From contig NC_134397.1 of assembly GCF_050003625.1 (NCBI RefSeq), positions 151,982,691-152,046,690 of the forward strand: 64,000 nt of DNA. The letters run 5' to 3'. Origin of the DNA: Haematobia irritans (taxonomy: Eukaryota > Arthropoda > Insecta > Diptera > Muscidae). This document shows, piece after piece, positions 12,093-23,799 of this stretch; the first letter of the stretch is position 1; the number at the start of each line of letters is the position of its first letter. The translations under genes and the position numbers were made by a program. A model generated the notes under the pieces. That model did no database searches and was not told the origin of the DNA. It saw only the letters and a program-made list of their open reading frames with translations.

Positions 12093-12804
12093 ATAATTAT
12101 GGACCTATGTAGTCCAATTTTTGCATGGTTGTTAGAGACCATACACAAACATCATGTACCAAATTTCAGCCGGATCAGATGAAATTTGTTTCTCTTTGAG
12201 GCTCCGCAAGCCAAATCGAGGGATCGGTTCATATGGGGACTATATATAATTATTGACCGATGTGGACCAATTTTTGCATGGTTGTTAGAGACTATATATC
12301 AACACCATGTACTAAATTGCAGCAGTATCGGATGAAATTTGCTTCTCTTTGAGGCTCCGCAAGACAAATCTGGGGATCGGTTTATATGGGGGCTGTATAT
12401 AATTATGGACCCATGTGGACCAATTTTTGCATGTTCTTTAGAGACCATATACTAACACCATGTACCAAATTTCAACCGGATTGGATGAATTTTGCTCCTC
12501 CAGGAGGCTCTGCAAGCCAAATCTGAGCGTCGGTTTATAAGGGGGCTATACGTAAAAGTGGTCCGATATGGCCCATTTGCAATACCATCCGACCTACGTC
12601 AATAACAACTACTTGTGCCAAGTTTCAAATCGATAGCTTGTTTCATTCGGAAGTTAGCTTGATTTCAACCGACGGACGGACGGACATGCTTAGATCAACT
12701 CAGAATTTCACCACGACCCAGAATAGATATATACTTTATGGGATCTTAGAGCAATATTTCGATGAGTTACAAACGGAATGACATCCATGGTGGAGGGTAT
12801 AAAA
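12093..12804 (+). mobile_element. Type 1 fragment (modules and right end)
   Basis: About three modules followed by the type 1 right end (GACGGACGGACGGACATG, ATATATAC) and a shortened hairpin, CATGGTGGAGGGTATAA at 12804. The half of the hairpin that normally precedes it is deleted (ATGACATCCATGG). The left end is missing. Confidence 0.8.
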
Positions 12805-14142
12805 AATGAGGAAAAGCAAAGAAGAAAAATTTCATACCAGATTCCTGGAATAGTGTTAACATCGATGGTATAAACACCATTCTACAACACCAGGAAAAAT
12901 CTTTGCGAATTGGTGTCATTTTATTCCAGAATTGAATTGGGTTCAGCATTGAAAATAGTTTTTATTTTGCTCGCTCGTAAAAACTCTAAGAAATAGTGTT
13001 ATTTTGATCGAAAATGAGTCTCTAAGAGTATAGAATTGTGTAGTAGTTTTGTGGAAAGGATTTGTCCTACGAACCTTGGGTGCATGTCTCCCCAAAATTT
13101 TTAGGTAAAATAGCCAATATTGGAGGAATAGTTTTTTTTAGAGCAAAAATCTGCTTTGTTTTCGTTTTAATATTCCTTTTAATTTTATACTTCGTCATTC
13201 TAATTTTATAAAATTTCCATAAACATTCATTCCGATAAAGAATTTTATTTTTTTTACTAATACATATATTAAAATATATTTTATAATATCTGATTTCAAT
13301 AAGCAAAAAATTCAATTCAGTAACGCAATGGATGACCAAATTTCATTTTCAATAGTAGTTGGTAAATGAAGTGAAATGAACCAGACCACAATAACCGCAA
13401 ACGTAACTTCAATGTTGACAAAAATAAAGTAGACCAACTATAAACAGCAACTGATTGCATTGCATTGCATTGGTTTGGAATCGGGGAACAAAAACCACCC
13501 ACACACTAACCATTATTCTTTGGCAATGTAACCATCCATATCAGTACATTTAAAGAGACTGAAATCACCCGTTGTGGAATATTTGCGTCGTATTGAAAAG
13601 AAAACCATTATTTTTCGAATAGACAGCCCTATTCGGCCTTGTACACCGTGAAATACAGATATTCACGATGTACAAGGCCGACCGGGTACCTTTAAATGAT
13701 GTTACAAGGATGACATTTTACTATTTTTCCTCAAGTTTTGTGATCGGTTCATTTATTTTTGTTTGAGAAACTAGCACATATTTCCGCTATATTTTATAGA
13801 TTTCTTGCATAGAGGCAAAAAACGCAAGACAGGCGGCTGCGAATGTGAATGGAGTTCTAGTAATTTTGACTTCAAAGATGCTACACGAAGTCCAATTGTC
13901 GAAAATGTCAATTGTCTTGTAAGCACCGTTTCGAGATTAGGATTGCACAGAAAACCATTTGGAACTTTTGGAATAAGGACAGGTTAGGTTGAAAACAAGA
14001 TTCATGTTGCCTGTCTCATGTCGTTTGACATGTTCTGCGCTCTAACTTCTAACTTCCTCTTTCCATCGTACCCTTTTTCATTCCTGGCACTATGTGTCCC
14101 TTGCAAATTCCCTCATTTGTTTCCAGTCCCTGTTTCCAAGCT
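12805..14142. other. No gene seen; unique AT-rich DNA with one hairpin
   Basis: No recognisable protein or repeat apart from the inverted repeat at 13633-13681. The stretch just before the SINE (14010-14140) is CT-rich and less AT-biased than its surroundings but has no similarity I recognise. Confidence 0.5.
13633..13681. repeat. Short near-perfect hairpin
   Basis: Arms of 20 bp (13633-13652 and 13662-13681) pair with one mismatch around a 9-base loop; the arm reads TCGGCCTTGTACAYCGTGAA. It is isolated from the element families seen elsewhere. It could be a miRNA-like hairpin, a foldback remnant or a chance local inversion. Confidence 0.75.
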
Positions 14143-14478
14143 GGGAGCCACCGTCGTGCAATGGTTAGCATGCCCGCCTTGCATACACAAGGTCGTCGGT
14201 TCGATTCCTGCTTCGACCGAACACCAAAAAGTTTTTCAGCGGTGGATTATCCCACCTCAGTAATGCTGGTGACATTTCTGAGGGTTTCAAAGCTTCTCTA
14301 AGTGGTTTCACTGCAATGTGGAACGCCGTTCGGACTCGGCTATAAAAAGGAGGTCATTGAGCTTAACATCGAATCGGGCAGCACTCAGTGATAAGAGAGA
14401 AGTTCGCCAATGTGGTATCACAATGGACTGAATAGTCTAAGTGAGCCCGATACATCGGGCTGCCACCTAACCTAACCT
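14143..14478 (+). mobile_element. tRNA-derived SINE, copy 3
   Basis: Starts GGGAGCC; A-box TCGTGCAATGG at 14154-14164 (one change from copy 2) and B-box GGTTCGATTCC at 14198-14208. The body contains the shared TTTCAGCGGTGGATTATCCC and AGAGAGAAGTTC segments. The 39 bases 14409-14447 are identical to the LINE tail at 23323-23361. Flanks share only a short AAGCT repeat (14138-14142 and 14479-14483). Confidence 0.92.
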
Positions 14479-14483
14479 AAGCT

Positions 14484-15580
14484 GCCTAATAAACGCAGGA
14501 CAGTGATAAAAGTAGTGTTCCAAAGTCTTGTCATCCTAACAATACGTCCTACATATACCATCCTCTGCTGCTCTCACTCGGCACATATGGGCTCGAAATT
14601 CTAGGTACACGGTCATTCATCATTCGTACGACCTACGAACCATGACAGTCAGTGCATTCTCTCCTTGAATATTTATCCCATCATTTTTCTTGTCTGGATC
14701 ACGCCGTAGTATTGACGTCGCCTTTCTCACCGTTACATTAGTCCACATCGCTTTATGTTTGATTTTGCGTTCTCTAAGTTCAATTCCCTATGTGTCCTAG
14801 CTTTTATCGCCAGTTAATTTGCCTTTAAGTTTCCTCTATTCCGACATGTCCCGGCATCCATATGGCGTGGATCCTACCATATTTTGAGTACTCGTTTGTA
14901 CTCCAATACGATTCGCGATCAAACCGTAGTACCTACTATTGCTTCATTGCCCTCCGGCTATCTGTGAAAATGTTCACGTTTTGGGTTCCACGCACTTCTG
15001 TTTGCAAGATTGTGCTGTGGCGCGGTAATTGGGCCACAGCACCAGCGAGAACAGAACCAGAACAGAATCTCAGTGTCTGATTTCTCTCCATGTACTCCCG
15101 TCTTCTTACCCTTCTTCGTTCACCAATTGCCCTCTGGTATCTGTTCTGGGGTCCCATTCTTGCATGACCATCTTACTGGCGTCAGAATGTCATTCCCGGG
15201 GGCTATGGCTACCTTAGGTGTACGATCATAGATTGTTGAAACATCCGCCACTAAACCCACCATCTCCCCTATTATCCATACTCCCAGCATACTCGTAATC
15301 AATCCCATCGCAGCCCTAGCGGTTTCCCTTTTAATTGGAGCCTCTATAGAAGTCCAGTGTAACTTAAAAGGCTCTTGTAGATTTGGTCTTCATTGGCCTA
15401 AGTAGGGCAGACCAATCCAACACGTCCCTTGAACCTGTTGTAAAATTTCTTTGTCGCATGAATGACTCTCCATCGAAGTTTACCAGACTATCAACGCATG
15501 GCGAGAGTGTTTTCGAACAACTTTCAATTCTGGGATATGTTTCTGCTCCTGGCGGACAAGTTTTTTTTTCCAAAAAGTGT
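14484..15580 (-). pseudogene. Decayed LINE ORF2 relic (RNase H and C-terminus)
   Basis: Read on minus, scattered frames give pieces of a non-LTR retrotransposon ORF2 end. IFTDSRRAMK near 14940-14975 matches the RNase H D-S-x-x-A motif, with ILQTEV upstream matching the FQAE motif. Downstream (14490-14560), DDKTLEHYF and HCPAF match the C-terminal H-x4-C zinc-binding tail that follows RNase H in I/R1/LOA-like elements. Many stops and frameshifts separate the pieces. The upstream half (15100-15580) has short open frames without a motif I can name. It differs from the LINE at 22244, so it is a second, older family. Confidence 0.6.
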
Positions 15581-15659
15581 GCAACAAGAAAAAGATCCGA
15601 AGGTTTTCATATTTTGGGATTAGAGAACAAAAATTTATTATGGAAAATCATTTCATTTT

Positions 15660-16553
15660 TATACCCACCACCATAGAGTGGGGTCGGGGGTATAATAAGT
15701 TTGCCATTACGTTTGTAACACATCGAAATATCGATTTCCGACTATATAAAGTATATATATATTCTTGATCAGGAAGCCATGTACGTCTGTCTGTCTGTTG
15801 TAATCACGCTACAGTCTTCAGCAATCGTGCTGAAGTTTCGCACAAACTCGTCTTTTGTCTACAGGCAGGTCAAGTTCGAAGATGGGCTATATCGGTTCAG
15901 GTTTTTATATAGTCCCCATATAAACCGACCTACCTATTTGGGGTCTTGTGCCTGAAATTGGATATCTAAAGGTATTTTAGAACCACAAAAAGGTGTGCCA
16001 AAAATGGTGAGTATCGGTCCATGTTTTGATATAGCCCCCATATAGATTTGCCTGAAATTGTAAATATTCTGGTATTTTAAGCTCACAAAAACGGGTAACG
16101 GATTTAGTTTTTATCGGTCCATTTGGCAAGGCCTCCATGTAGACCGATGTCACTTCTTGGAGGTATACAAGGCGCACTGATCATGAAAATTGCTTGAAAC
16201 TCAATGTAAAATTTCCAGATTTTACTTCTCGGGTGAAAATCTACAGATTTAAGATTTCAAATCAAGACGTTATTTTATAATTTTCTTGCACACTCATGAG
16301 AGATGTTAATGATTCCTCTAAAACTCAAACAAAAATGGTTCTTATAAATCCAGAATCTTATATTGTCTTCATAGGTAAAATCTTTAAATTTCGGGAAGTG
16401 TACTGGTTGAACTGCTCTGCTTGATCTGCTTGATCTTGATCTGCTTGATCTGTCATCAAATCCCCTGAAATTTCAAAGGAAACCCTAATATTTGTTTCAC
16501 GGTGGTGGGTATTTAAGATTCTGCCCGGCCGAACTTACTGCTGTATATACTTG
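15660..16553 (-). mobile_element. Type 2 element, complete copy
   Basis: Begins TATACCCACCACCATAGAG and has a second hairpin arm GGGGGTATA, a TA tract with ATTCTTGATCAGGAAGCC core and GTCTGTCTGTCTG tract. The body has two units about 123 bp apart (ATCGGTTCAGGTTTTTATAT near 15890, ATCGGTCCATGTTTTGATAT near 16013). It ends GGTGGTGGGTATTTAAGATTC, CCCGGCCGAAC and TATATACTTG at 16553. Both ends share the inverted word TACCCACCACC / GGTGGTGGGTA. A small CTGCTTGATCT repeat lies at 16418-16450. Confidence 0.87.
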
Positions 16554-16559
16554 TTTTTT

Positions 16560-16940
16560 TTTCCAAAATATTCCTCATTAAGATCTCTTTACCAGGTATC
16601 TCTACAACATACATTCTGAGCGCATCAAATTGTGTAGGCTTCAACGCATCCAATGCAATATTGAATGTATGCTGATCCCAACAAAATGGTTGTCTCAATA
16701 TCACGATACGGTCCATTAAATATAAATTGTTTCCGGAAGAACAACTTATTTTTGACGAACTTCCATTAATTCGTCTTGAAGGGAACTACGACCTCGGTTT
16801 AGTTCACCATCGATAAACTCTGGTCCTTGACGGAGCTTCATCTTCAAAGATTGAATTAAGTTGAACAACACAAGCAGCGCTCGTTTGTCAAAACGTTTCT
16901 CTCAAACAGCTTTACAATAGAGCCACCAGTTTGCAGATTG
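16560..16940 (-). pseudogene. Mariner transposase N-terminal relic
   Basis: On minus, three frames give pieces in the order of a mariner N-terminal helix-turn-helix region: VVQLNSIF then EDEAPSRTRVYRW (about 16810-16875), NRGRSSLQDE (about 16775-16805), then IETT and SIHSILH (about 16655-16700). The motifs GDEAPSR..VYRW and IETTLGIS..SIHSILHE are typical of DD34D mariners. Frameshifts and stops separate the pieces and the catalytic domain is absent, so it is an old fragment. Confidence 0.65.
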
Positions 16941-17097
16941 CAGCACTATGTTATGGTTTCCTAATCACGGAATATGTATAAAGTGGAACCCTCGTATCAA
17001 GTTTTTCCAATAAAAACGAGGACTTCTACGAGAGAGAGAGAGAGACTTAATGAGATTACATTTAAAATGGCACCAAGTTATCGAACAAATCAACGTA
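16941..17097. other. Short spacer with GA run
   Basis: Contains a GAGAGAGAGAGAGAG run at about 17031-17045; no gene. Confidence 0.4.
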
Positions 17098-17583
17098 CAC
17101 CGAAAAAAAAGTAAACTGTTTTATAGGAAGAATGAAATACCCCTCACGAAAATTGAACTAAATTTTACACCACATTTTGAGATTTCCACAAAGCGTAATT
17201 AAAACCGAGAAAATTTAATGACTGCAATTCACGAAATTACATCCTCTCATCGAAGAAAAAATTAACTAAAAGTAAAGAAGAAAATCATTGGCGCCAAACC
17301 ATGACCATTTTTACCATACAGTAGTTCATTCTTACTATTTTTGGGAATCGTACGAAAATCTTCTTTTGCTTTAGTTCATATTGAACTTATGTGTACGGTC
17401 ACTGAACTTTATACCCACGTTTAGTTCATAAAATTTTGAGACATACTTAAAAAAAGTAAAATTTCATTAAGCTGTGGAAAATTTCGAAAAAAATAATAAA
17501 ATTGAACTACAAGCAAATATTTTTTTTCCATTAAAACTAAGTTAAATTTAGTATTAGTTTAACTACGGAAATTTTTTTCTGTG
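17098..17583. mobile_element. Family F TA-flanked inverted-repeat element
   Basis: Left end CACCGAAAAAAAAG and right end (on minus) CACAGAAAAAAATTTCC, with TA on both sides (17096-17097 and 17584-17585). Words TAGTTCAT, TTGAACTA and related forms recur inside. Length 486 bp, no coding capacity. Confidence 0.75.
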
Positions 17584-17713
17584 TACTATATTTCACGTAA
17601 ATCGGATGTTTCTTAATACATTAAATAACTGAAGGCTACAATTTCATGCAAATATAAAGGATTTCTTTTTACCCTGCTGATATGAGGGAAATATCTAAAT
17701 ATAATAAAATTTT

Positions 17714-19899
17714 TATCCCCCCCCCAACCCCTCCGATGGGTGGTATATTAACTTTGTCGTTCCGTTTGTAACACATCGAAATATCGCTCTAAGACCCCAT
17801 AAAGTATATATATTCTGGGTCGTGGTGAAATTCTGAGTCGATCTAAGCATGTCCGTCCCTCCGTCTGTTGAAATCACGCTAACTTCCGAACGAAACAAGC
17901 TATCGACTTGAAACTTGGCACAAGTAGTTGTTATTAATGTAGGTGTGAAGGTACTGCAAATGGGCCATATCGGTCCACTTTTACGTATAGCCCCCATATA
18001 AACGAACCCCCAAATTTGGCTCACGAAAATTTTCGTACATGATGTTAGTATATTGTCTCTAATGACCATGCAAAAATTGGTCCACATTGGTCCATAATTA
18101 TATATAGCCCCCATATAAACCGATCACCAGATTTGACTCCAGAGCCTCTTGGAAGACCAAAATTCATCTGATTCAGTTGAAATTTGATACGTGGTGTTAA
18201 TATATGGGCTCAAACAACCATGAAAAAAAGGTCGAAATCGGTCCATAATTATATATTGCCCCCATATAAACCTACCCCACATTTGACCTCCGGAGCCCCT
18301 TGGAAGAGCAAAATTTATACGATTCGGTTGAAATTTGGTACGTGATGTTAACTAGTATATGGTATCCAACAACCATGCTAAAAGTGGTCCACATTAGTCC
18401 ATAATCATATATAGCCCCCATATAAACCGATCCCGAGATTTGGTTTTGGAGCCTCTTGGAGGAGCAAATTTCATCCGAGTAAGTTGAAATTTGGTACATT
18501 GTGCTAGTATATGGCCGTTAATAACCATGCCTAACAAGGTCCATATCGGTTTATAGTTATATATATCCCTCATATAAATCGATTCCAATCACACAAAAAT
18601 TGGTCCATATCAAGTTCATAATAGTATATAGCCCCAATATAAGCAACCCCCATATTTCAATTTTGGGTCTCTACGAACCGTGCAAAAGTCCATATCGATT
18701 CGTAATTATTTGTACACTTACCTACACGCTCACAAAAAATCGCTTCTGTAACATATACTCCCAAACATATTTTGCTTCAAGCATATACATTTTTGGGTAT
18801 TGCCCAAACATTTATATGCTTGATCTCTTCCAATATATAATATGTTTGAAAGCATATTGGTCTAAACAATATATGTTTGGGTAGTCTAAGTTCCAAACAT
18901 TTTGTATTTTTGCATCCAAATTCAATAATGTTGTCTTCCAAAAAACAATATGTTATTATGTGAACATATAATATGTTTGGAAGCATTTTGCACCCAAAAA
19001 TATTATATGCTTAAAAAAAATTCTCCCAAACAATATTGTGCTCAAAATTTTATTTATTTATTTATGTATTTACAATCATAATGAATTATGAAAATAAACA
19101 GGTAATATAGGTGCTAACAACATAGGTTTTCGACCTGAATGCTCAAAATTTTGTTTCGGCCCAATTGTATATTCCCCCACATCTTTCTCACTTCCACGAG
19201 ATTTTTTAGTTCTTAGCACCTTTTTCTGTAATACAAACATTGTAGAAGAAATTATTCAATTGTATGATTTTTTTTTATTTTATTTTTACCTTTTGCCGGA
19301 CGGGGATTCGAACAGCGGACCACATAGTTTGTAAGGATCAAAGAAGTAGCTGATCAATTGCCCAAGGAAAAATAAAATGTTAATTTTGTAATAACAAGCA
19401 ACAACCACCAACTTAATTCAATATCGCTCCCTGTTAAATACCGCTCCAAGCTACTAAACACATATATGTTTATAGGCTATTTCTAAATTAATATATGTTT
19501 GCATCCAAGCATATTATATTTACAAACATTTTATGTCCCAAACATAATATGTTCTAACATATTAACATATATGTCCCAAACATGTTATGCTAGTTTATGA
19601 ACATTATATGCTTGCACTCAAAAATATTGTGTTTAAAAATTTGTGTTCCAAACATATAATGTTTATAGCCAAACATATGAAAAACAGTCTTTTTCATCCG
19701 TGTATACATACCATTTTTGTCTAGTATATACCACGTATGGACTAACTCACAATTTAGAAAACGACGTTAAGAAGTTTTAAGATACCACAACCCAAGTAAT
19801 TCGATTGTCCATGACAGTCTTTCGTAGAAGTTTCTACGCAATCCATGGTGGAGGGTACATAAGATTCGGCCTGGCCGAACTTACGGTCGTATAAACTTG
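17714..19899 (-). mobile_element. Type 1 element carrying a family A insertion
   Basis: Right end from 17714 (TATCCCCCCCCC.., GGTATATTAAC, TA tract, core, GTCCGTCC), modules 17985-18710, then the family A insertion, then the left end 19703-19899 with GGCCTGGCCGAAC and ATAAACTTG. A run of C near 17717-17726 has replaced part of the hairpin arm. Module sequence around 18010 is deleted. Confidence 0.83.
18725..19702 (+). mobile_element. Family A TA-flanked element
   Basis: Begins CACGCTCACAAAAAATCGC and ends CTTTTTCATCCGTG, flanked by TA (18723-18724 and 19703-19704). The interior is full of AACATATG, CCAAACATA and TATGCTT words in both orientations. A degenerate tRNA-like segment on minus (about 19297-19375, including GGATTCGAAC) sits in the middle. 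It is almost identical to 45906-46888 but lies in the opposite orientation relative to its type 1 host. Confidence 0.83.
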
Positions 19900-20946
19900 T
19901 TCAAAATTCAATAGAATTCAACCTACTGCAATCTCTTGCGACAAACAAATAGATTGGCAGACGGACAGGGATATTTCGATTTTGATGGCTAATCTAAGAC
20001 GATCAGTTCATAATGTGGGTCTGGTACCAATTCTGAATTAACCAGACAATAGTCAAGGGTAATTAACGGCAAAAATAATATATTTGCGTGCTCAATTTAA
20101 TTTGGTAACAAAATGTTAATAGGGGACGTGTGCGTGTATGTGCCAGCGTATATGTATATGTGCTACTATATTTTCTTTCTATGCATTCCTTTTTCTTGTC
20201 GTTCTGGTTTCATTTCAAATTTGTGTGTTCTATACCACGCCACATATTGTGGCTGGCGTCATGGAACCTTAACGAAGATAAATAGTTGAAGTTTTCTTTG
20301 CCAAATTTAGTGGAAAATTGAAAAAAGCTTTTTTAATGTGTATATTTATCTAATGTTGAGATTTCTCACTGTCTATCTGAGTAACATTTCTTTTTTTTCG
20401 CAATTTTTTCTTTTTCATTTCGCAAAAAAAAACCCACAAAAATCTTTCTTTTTGGCATGGCAATCATATAGCCTGTGACATGGAATTTCGGCTTTCTAGC
20501 AAATTCAATATCGATGTGTTTGTGCGTGTTGTGGTGGAGAAACATACATTGTGGATTTATTAGCAGCCATATGATATTTATTATTCACATATTTCATTTT
20601 TCAAATAGCTGTTAAAAAATTGAATTCAATCGACAATAGTTGTTAAGCCTTCCGCTAGTCAGTCGTTTATATGGATACGATAGATTAATCAGATTTTTTC
20701 TTATCATGAAATATGTTTGTTATTTTTGTTTTTGAAATATATGAAGTGCATTGATCGAAATTGTAGAAATAGACGTATAGATGAGTTGAAGTGCTTGAGG
20801 TTTATACTCATTCATATTTCTTTGGTTTACTAGAAATAAAGCTTGCCCGGATCCAAAAATTTTGTCTTTAGTTTATTGATTCCGGGCCAAGAAAGCGGAA
20901 TTGAGTGATTGATACTATTAATTGACGGATTAATACCTTTAATTTT
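19900..20946. other. No gene seen; one family C scrap at 20836-20900
   Basis: AT-rich unique DNA. The segment 20836-20900 (GCTTGCCCGGATCCAAAAAT, TTTGTCTTTAG, GATTCCGGGCCAAG) is a fragment of the family C element seen whole at 55643-56089. Otherwise no repeat or coding sequence is recognised. Confidence 0.5.
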
Positions 20947-21684
20947 TATACCCTCCACCATAGGATGGGGATATTTTAACTTTGTCATTCCGTTTGTAAC
21001 ACATCGAAATATTGCTCTAAGACCCCATAAAGTATATATATTCTGGGTCGTGGTGAAATTCTGAGTCGATCTGAGCATGTCCGTCCGTCCGTCTGTTGAA
21101 ATCACGCTAACTTCCGAACGAAACAAGCTATCGACTTGAAACTTGGCACAAGTAGATGTTATTGATGTAGATCGAATGGTATTGCAAATGGGCCATATCG
21201 GTCCACTTTTACGTATAGCCCCCATATAAACGGACCTCCAAATTTGGCTTGCAGAGCCTCTAAGAGAAACAATTTTCATCCGATCCGGCTGAAATTTGGT
21301 ACATGGTGTTAGTATATGGTATCTAACAACCATGCAAAAATTGGTCCATATCGGTCCATAATTATATATAGGCCCCATATAAACCGATCCCCATATTTGA
21401 CCCGCGGAGCACCTTGGAAGAGCAAAATTCTTCCCATTCGGTTGAAATTTGGTACGTGATGTTAGTATAGGGTATCCAACAACCATGCAGGAATTGGTTC
21501 CTATCAGTCCATAATAATATATAGCTCCCATATAAACTGATCCCCAGATTTGAACTCCGGTGCCTTTTGGAGAAGCAAAATTCAAACGATCTGGTTGAAA
21601 TTTGGTACGTAGAAGTTTCTACGCAATCCATGGTGGAGGATACATAAGATTTGGCCTGGCCGAACTTACGGCCTTATATACTTG
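20947..21684 (-). mobile_element. Type 1 element, short complete copy
   Basis: Hairpin end TATACCCTCCACCATAGGATGG at 20947, TA tract, core, GTCCGTCCGTCC tract, only about two and a half modules, then CATGGTGGAGGATACATAAG, GGCCTGGCCGAAC and TATATACTTG at 21684. The shortest copy with both ends, it shows that the ends rather than the module number define the unit. Confidence 0.87.
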
Positions 21685-22092
21685 GTGTGATTGATTTATG
21701 TTTCAATTAAAAAATTTCTTGAATCAATTAAATTTTTATTTGAATATTTTTTAAAACTCGATTAAGACTTTAATTAGAAAAATTTTCGTAAAATTTTTTT
21801 TTTGCATACAAAAAATATTTTTTGCCTTCAATCACGAAATTAATTGATCCAATTAACTTTTAATTGAAATGTTTTAATCACAGAAATGATTGCAGACAAT
21901 TATACAAATAATTGAAAGTCAAATAAAAAATTAATTGATTGAATTAAAAAAATAGTTAATACTATTAATTTTTGTGATTAATTTTTGTTTCAATTTAAAA
22001 ATTGTTTGAATCAATTAAATTTTTAATTGAATATTTTTTAAAACCCAATTACGACTTAATTGGAAACATTTTCGTAAAATTTGTTTCTGGGT
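21685..22092. mobile_element. Family E sequence, one partial and one near-full copy in tandem
   Basis: Two blocks of the AATCAATT-rich family E element abut. The first is a right-hand part (TTTCAATTAAAAAATTTCTTG to TTTTCGTAAAATTTTTTTTTTGCATA). The second starts CATACAAAAAATATTTTTTG near 21808 and runs to the same right-hand sequence near 22085. The last few bases differ from the family terminus because family C sequence follows. Confidence 0.65.
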
Positions 22093-22243
22093 ACTTGATA
22101 CTAGGAAACGAATTTGAAATTATTATTGTTTTGTTTGCGATTTTTTCTTCATGTGTTATTAAAATCCTTTCAAAATGTATTAAGGACAACTTAAATCGAC
22201 TTCAAGTAGAAATTATGCTACGTGACGACGATTTTTAGCCTAT
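22093..22243 (+). mobile_element. Family C fragment
   Basis: CTAGGAAACGAATTTGAAAT, TTTTTTCTTCATGTG, CAAGTAGAAATTATGCTA and neighbouring words align with 55790-55925 of the complete family C copy. Both ends are missing. Confidence 0.6.
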
Positions 22244-23405
22244 AGTTATCCTCATCCCTGCGCGAGCTATCGCTGTGGTCGGAAAAAAGTTACGGTCACA
22301 GTTCGGTCCTCAAAATAATGCCAGATGTGCCTAATGTAGTGGATTACACTTTGGCGAGACCACTTTTCGACAAAAAGTTTGAGACTCTAATTCCCAACAG
22401 TGAGGCGTGGTGTACACGGACCCCGGGGAATAAAAGATATATAGATTTCTACACTGATGGCTCCAAATTGGATGGCCATGTGGGTTTCGGAGTATATTCT
22501 AAAGATCTCGAACTTCGAATAGCGAAAAGATTACCTGATCACTGTAGTGTTTTTCAGGCTGAAATATTAGCAATACGAGAAGTGGTGAATTGGCTGAGAA
22601 GTAATGCTCCAAGCAATATCGGCATTAATATATACTCAGACAGTCAACCTGCAATAAAATCCTTGGACTCTGTGTTCCTCAACTCGAAAACAGCCATCGA
22701 CTGCCGCAAATCTCTCAATGAGATGACTGAGCAGCACAATATTCACCTAATATGGGTGCCTGGCCATAGGAACATACCGGGGCAGATGAGCTAGCAAGGC
22801 TAGGAACTACCTTACATATTCCAGGGGAACTAGAATCTGTTGGTATGCCTTTGGCTACCTGGAAGCTCTTACTGCGTGAGAAGGCTGTCATGATGGCAAA
22901 TGTTCGATGGGAGAATTGTAAGCAAATATGGCCCCATTTAAACTTAAACCGCACACTAGATATGCTAGTGTTCTCGAAACGCCAGATATCACTCCTGATA
23001 TCTGCTATAACGGGTCGCGGCCTGATAGGCGATTTTGCAAAAACTATTGGTGCGAAGTATAATGACTATTGTATGAGCTGTCATGATGCGGAGGAAAAGG
23101 AATCAATAAAACACCTCTTGTGTGAGTGTCCTGCATTTTGTGTAAGACGTAAGGAAATTTTAGGGGCATATAGCTTCAGATTACTGGCGGACCTGGAAAA
23201 CGTTAACTTAAGTAGTCTGCTAATGTTTTTGGAACAATCTAGTTGGTTCAACAGAAGAAAATAATCGAGAAGGTTCAGCGGTTAAAACTAGAAGTGCCCA
23301 TATGTAATAGCTACTTTTAGTTAATGTGGTATCACAATGGACTGAATAGTCTAAGTGAGCCTGAATCTTAATCGGGCTGCCACTTTATCCTAATCTAACC
23401 TATCC
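22244..23405 (+). pseudogene. 5'-truncated LINE ORF2 with RNase H domain
   Basis: The end of a non-LTR retrotransposon ORF2. The first frame (in frame from about 22246 to 22792) holds an RNase H domain: YTDGSK (first D), FQAEILAI (E), IYSDSQPAIKSL (second D) and WVPGHRN. A frameshift near 22780 breaks the last motif; the following frame picks up at ADELARLG (fourth acidic residue) and runs to 23264. That part contains a C-x2-C ... H-x4-C zinc-binding tail (CMSC, HLLCEC). The reverse transcriptase and endonuclease parts are absent, as expected for 5' truncation during target-primed reverse transcription. RNase H followed by this tail fits the I/LOA/R1 group. The 3' UTR (23265-23405) ends in a segment shared with the SINE. 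Confidence 0.88.
23323..23405 (+). other. LINE 3' tail shared with the SINE
   Basis: Bases 23323-23361 are identical to the SINE tail at 14409-14447; after a short divergent stretch, ATCGGGCTGCCAC is shared again (23370-23382 and 14454-14466), followed by degenerate CCTAA-like repeats. In SINE/LINE pairs, the shared 3' tail is what the LINE reverse transcriptase recognises, so this is the likely mobilisation signal. Confidence 0.88.
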
Positions 23406-23469
23406 TCAAATTATTATTTCCATTACTTTTGAAAAATGTATCAGAATTATTAAAGTCATGTTGTCCCTA

Positions 23470-23709
23470 CACACAAAAAAAAATCTGATTCAATCACGAA
23501 ATTAATTGATGCAATTAATTTTTTAATTGAACTATCTTTAATCACAGAAATGATTGTATCAATTAAAAAATTAATTGATACTATTAATTTGTGTGATTAA
23601 TTTTTATTTCAATTAAAAAATTTGTTGATTCAATTAAATTTTTAATTGGAAATTTTTTAAAACTCAATTAAAATTTTAATTGGAAAAATTTTCGTGGAAG
23701 TTTTTTCTG
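23470..23709. mobile_element. Family E short copy
   Basis: Starts CACACAAAAAAAAATCTG and ends with CGTGGAAGTTTTTTCTG, flanked by TA (23468-23469 and 23710-23711). The interior is dense in AATTAATTGAT and CAATTAAAA words in both orientations, so the whole element can fold on itself. 240 bp, non-coding. Confidence 0.8.
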
Positions 23710-23799
23710 TATAGATAAACAAAATTTTCTTGACAAAAAGGACAAGACACCTTCACTGAAAAGTTTATAATTTTTTTGGACAAGGAGAAAAATGTATAA

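Noticed and set aside
20830..21585. 251-codon open frame on minus
   Set aside because: It reads through type 1 modules and the right end of 20947-21684 into flanking DNA. The same peptide words appear in many copies with stops, so it is repeat-derived.
22318..23264. The two RNase H-region frames as a host gene
   Set aside because: Motif order, the frameshift, the LINE-type C-terminal zinc tail, the 5' truncation and the SINE-like tail all identify a LINE fragment.
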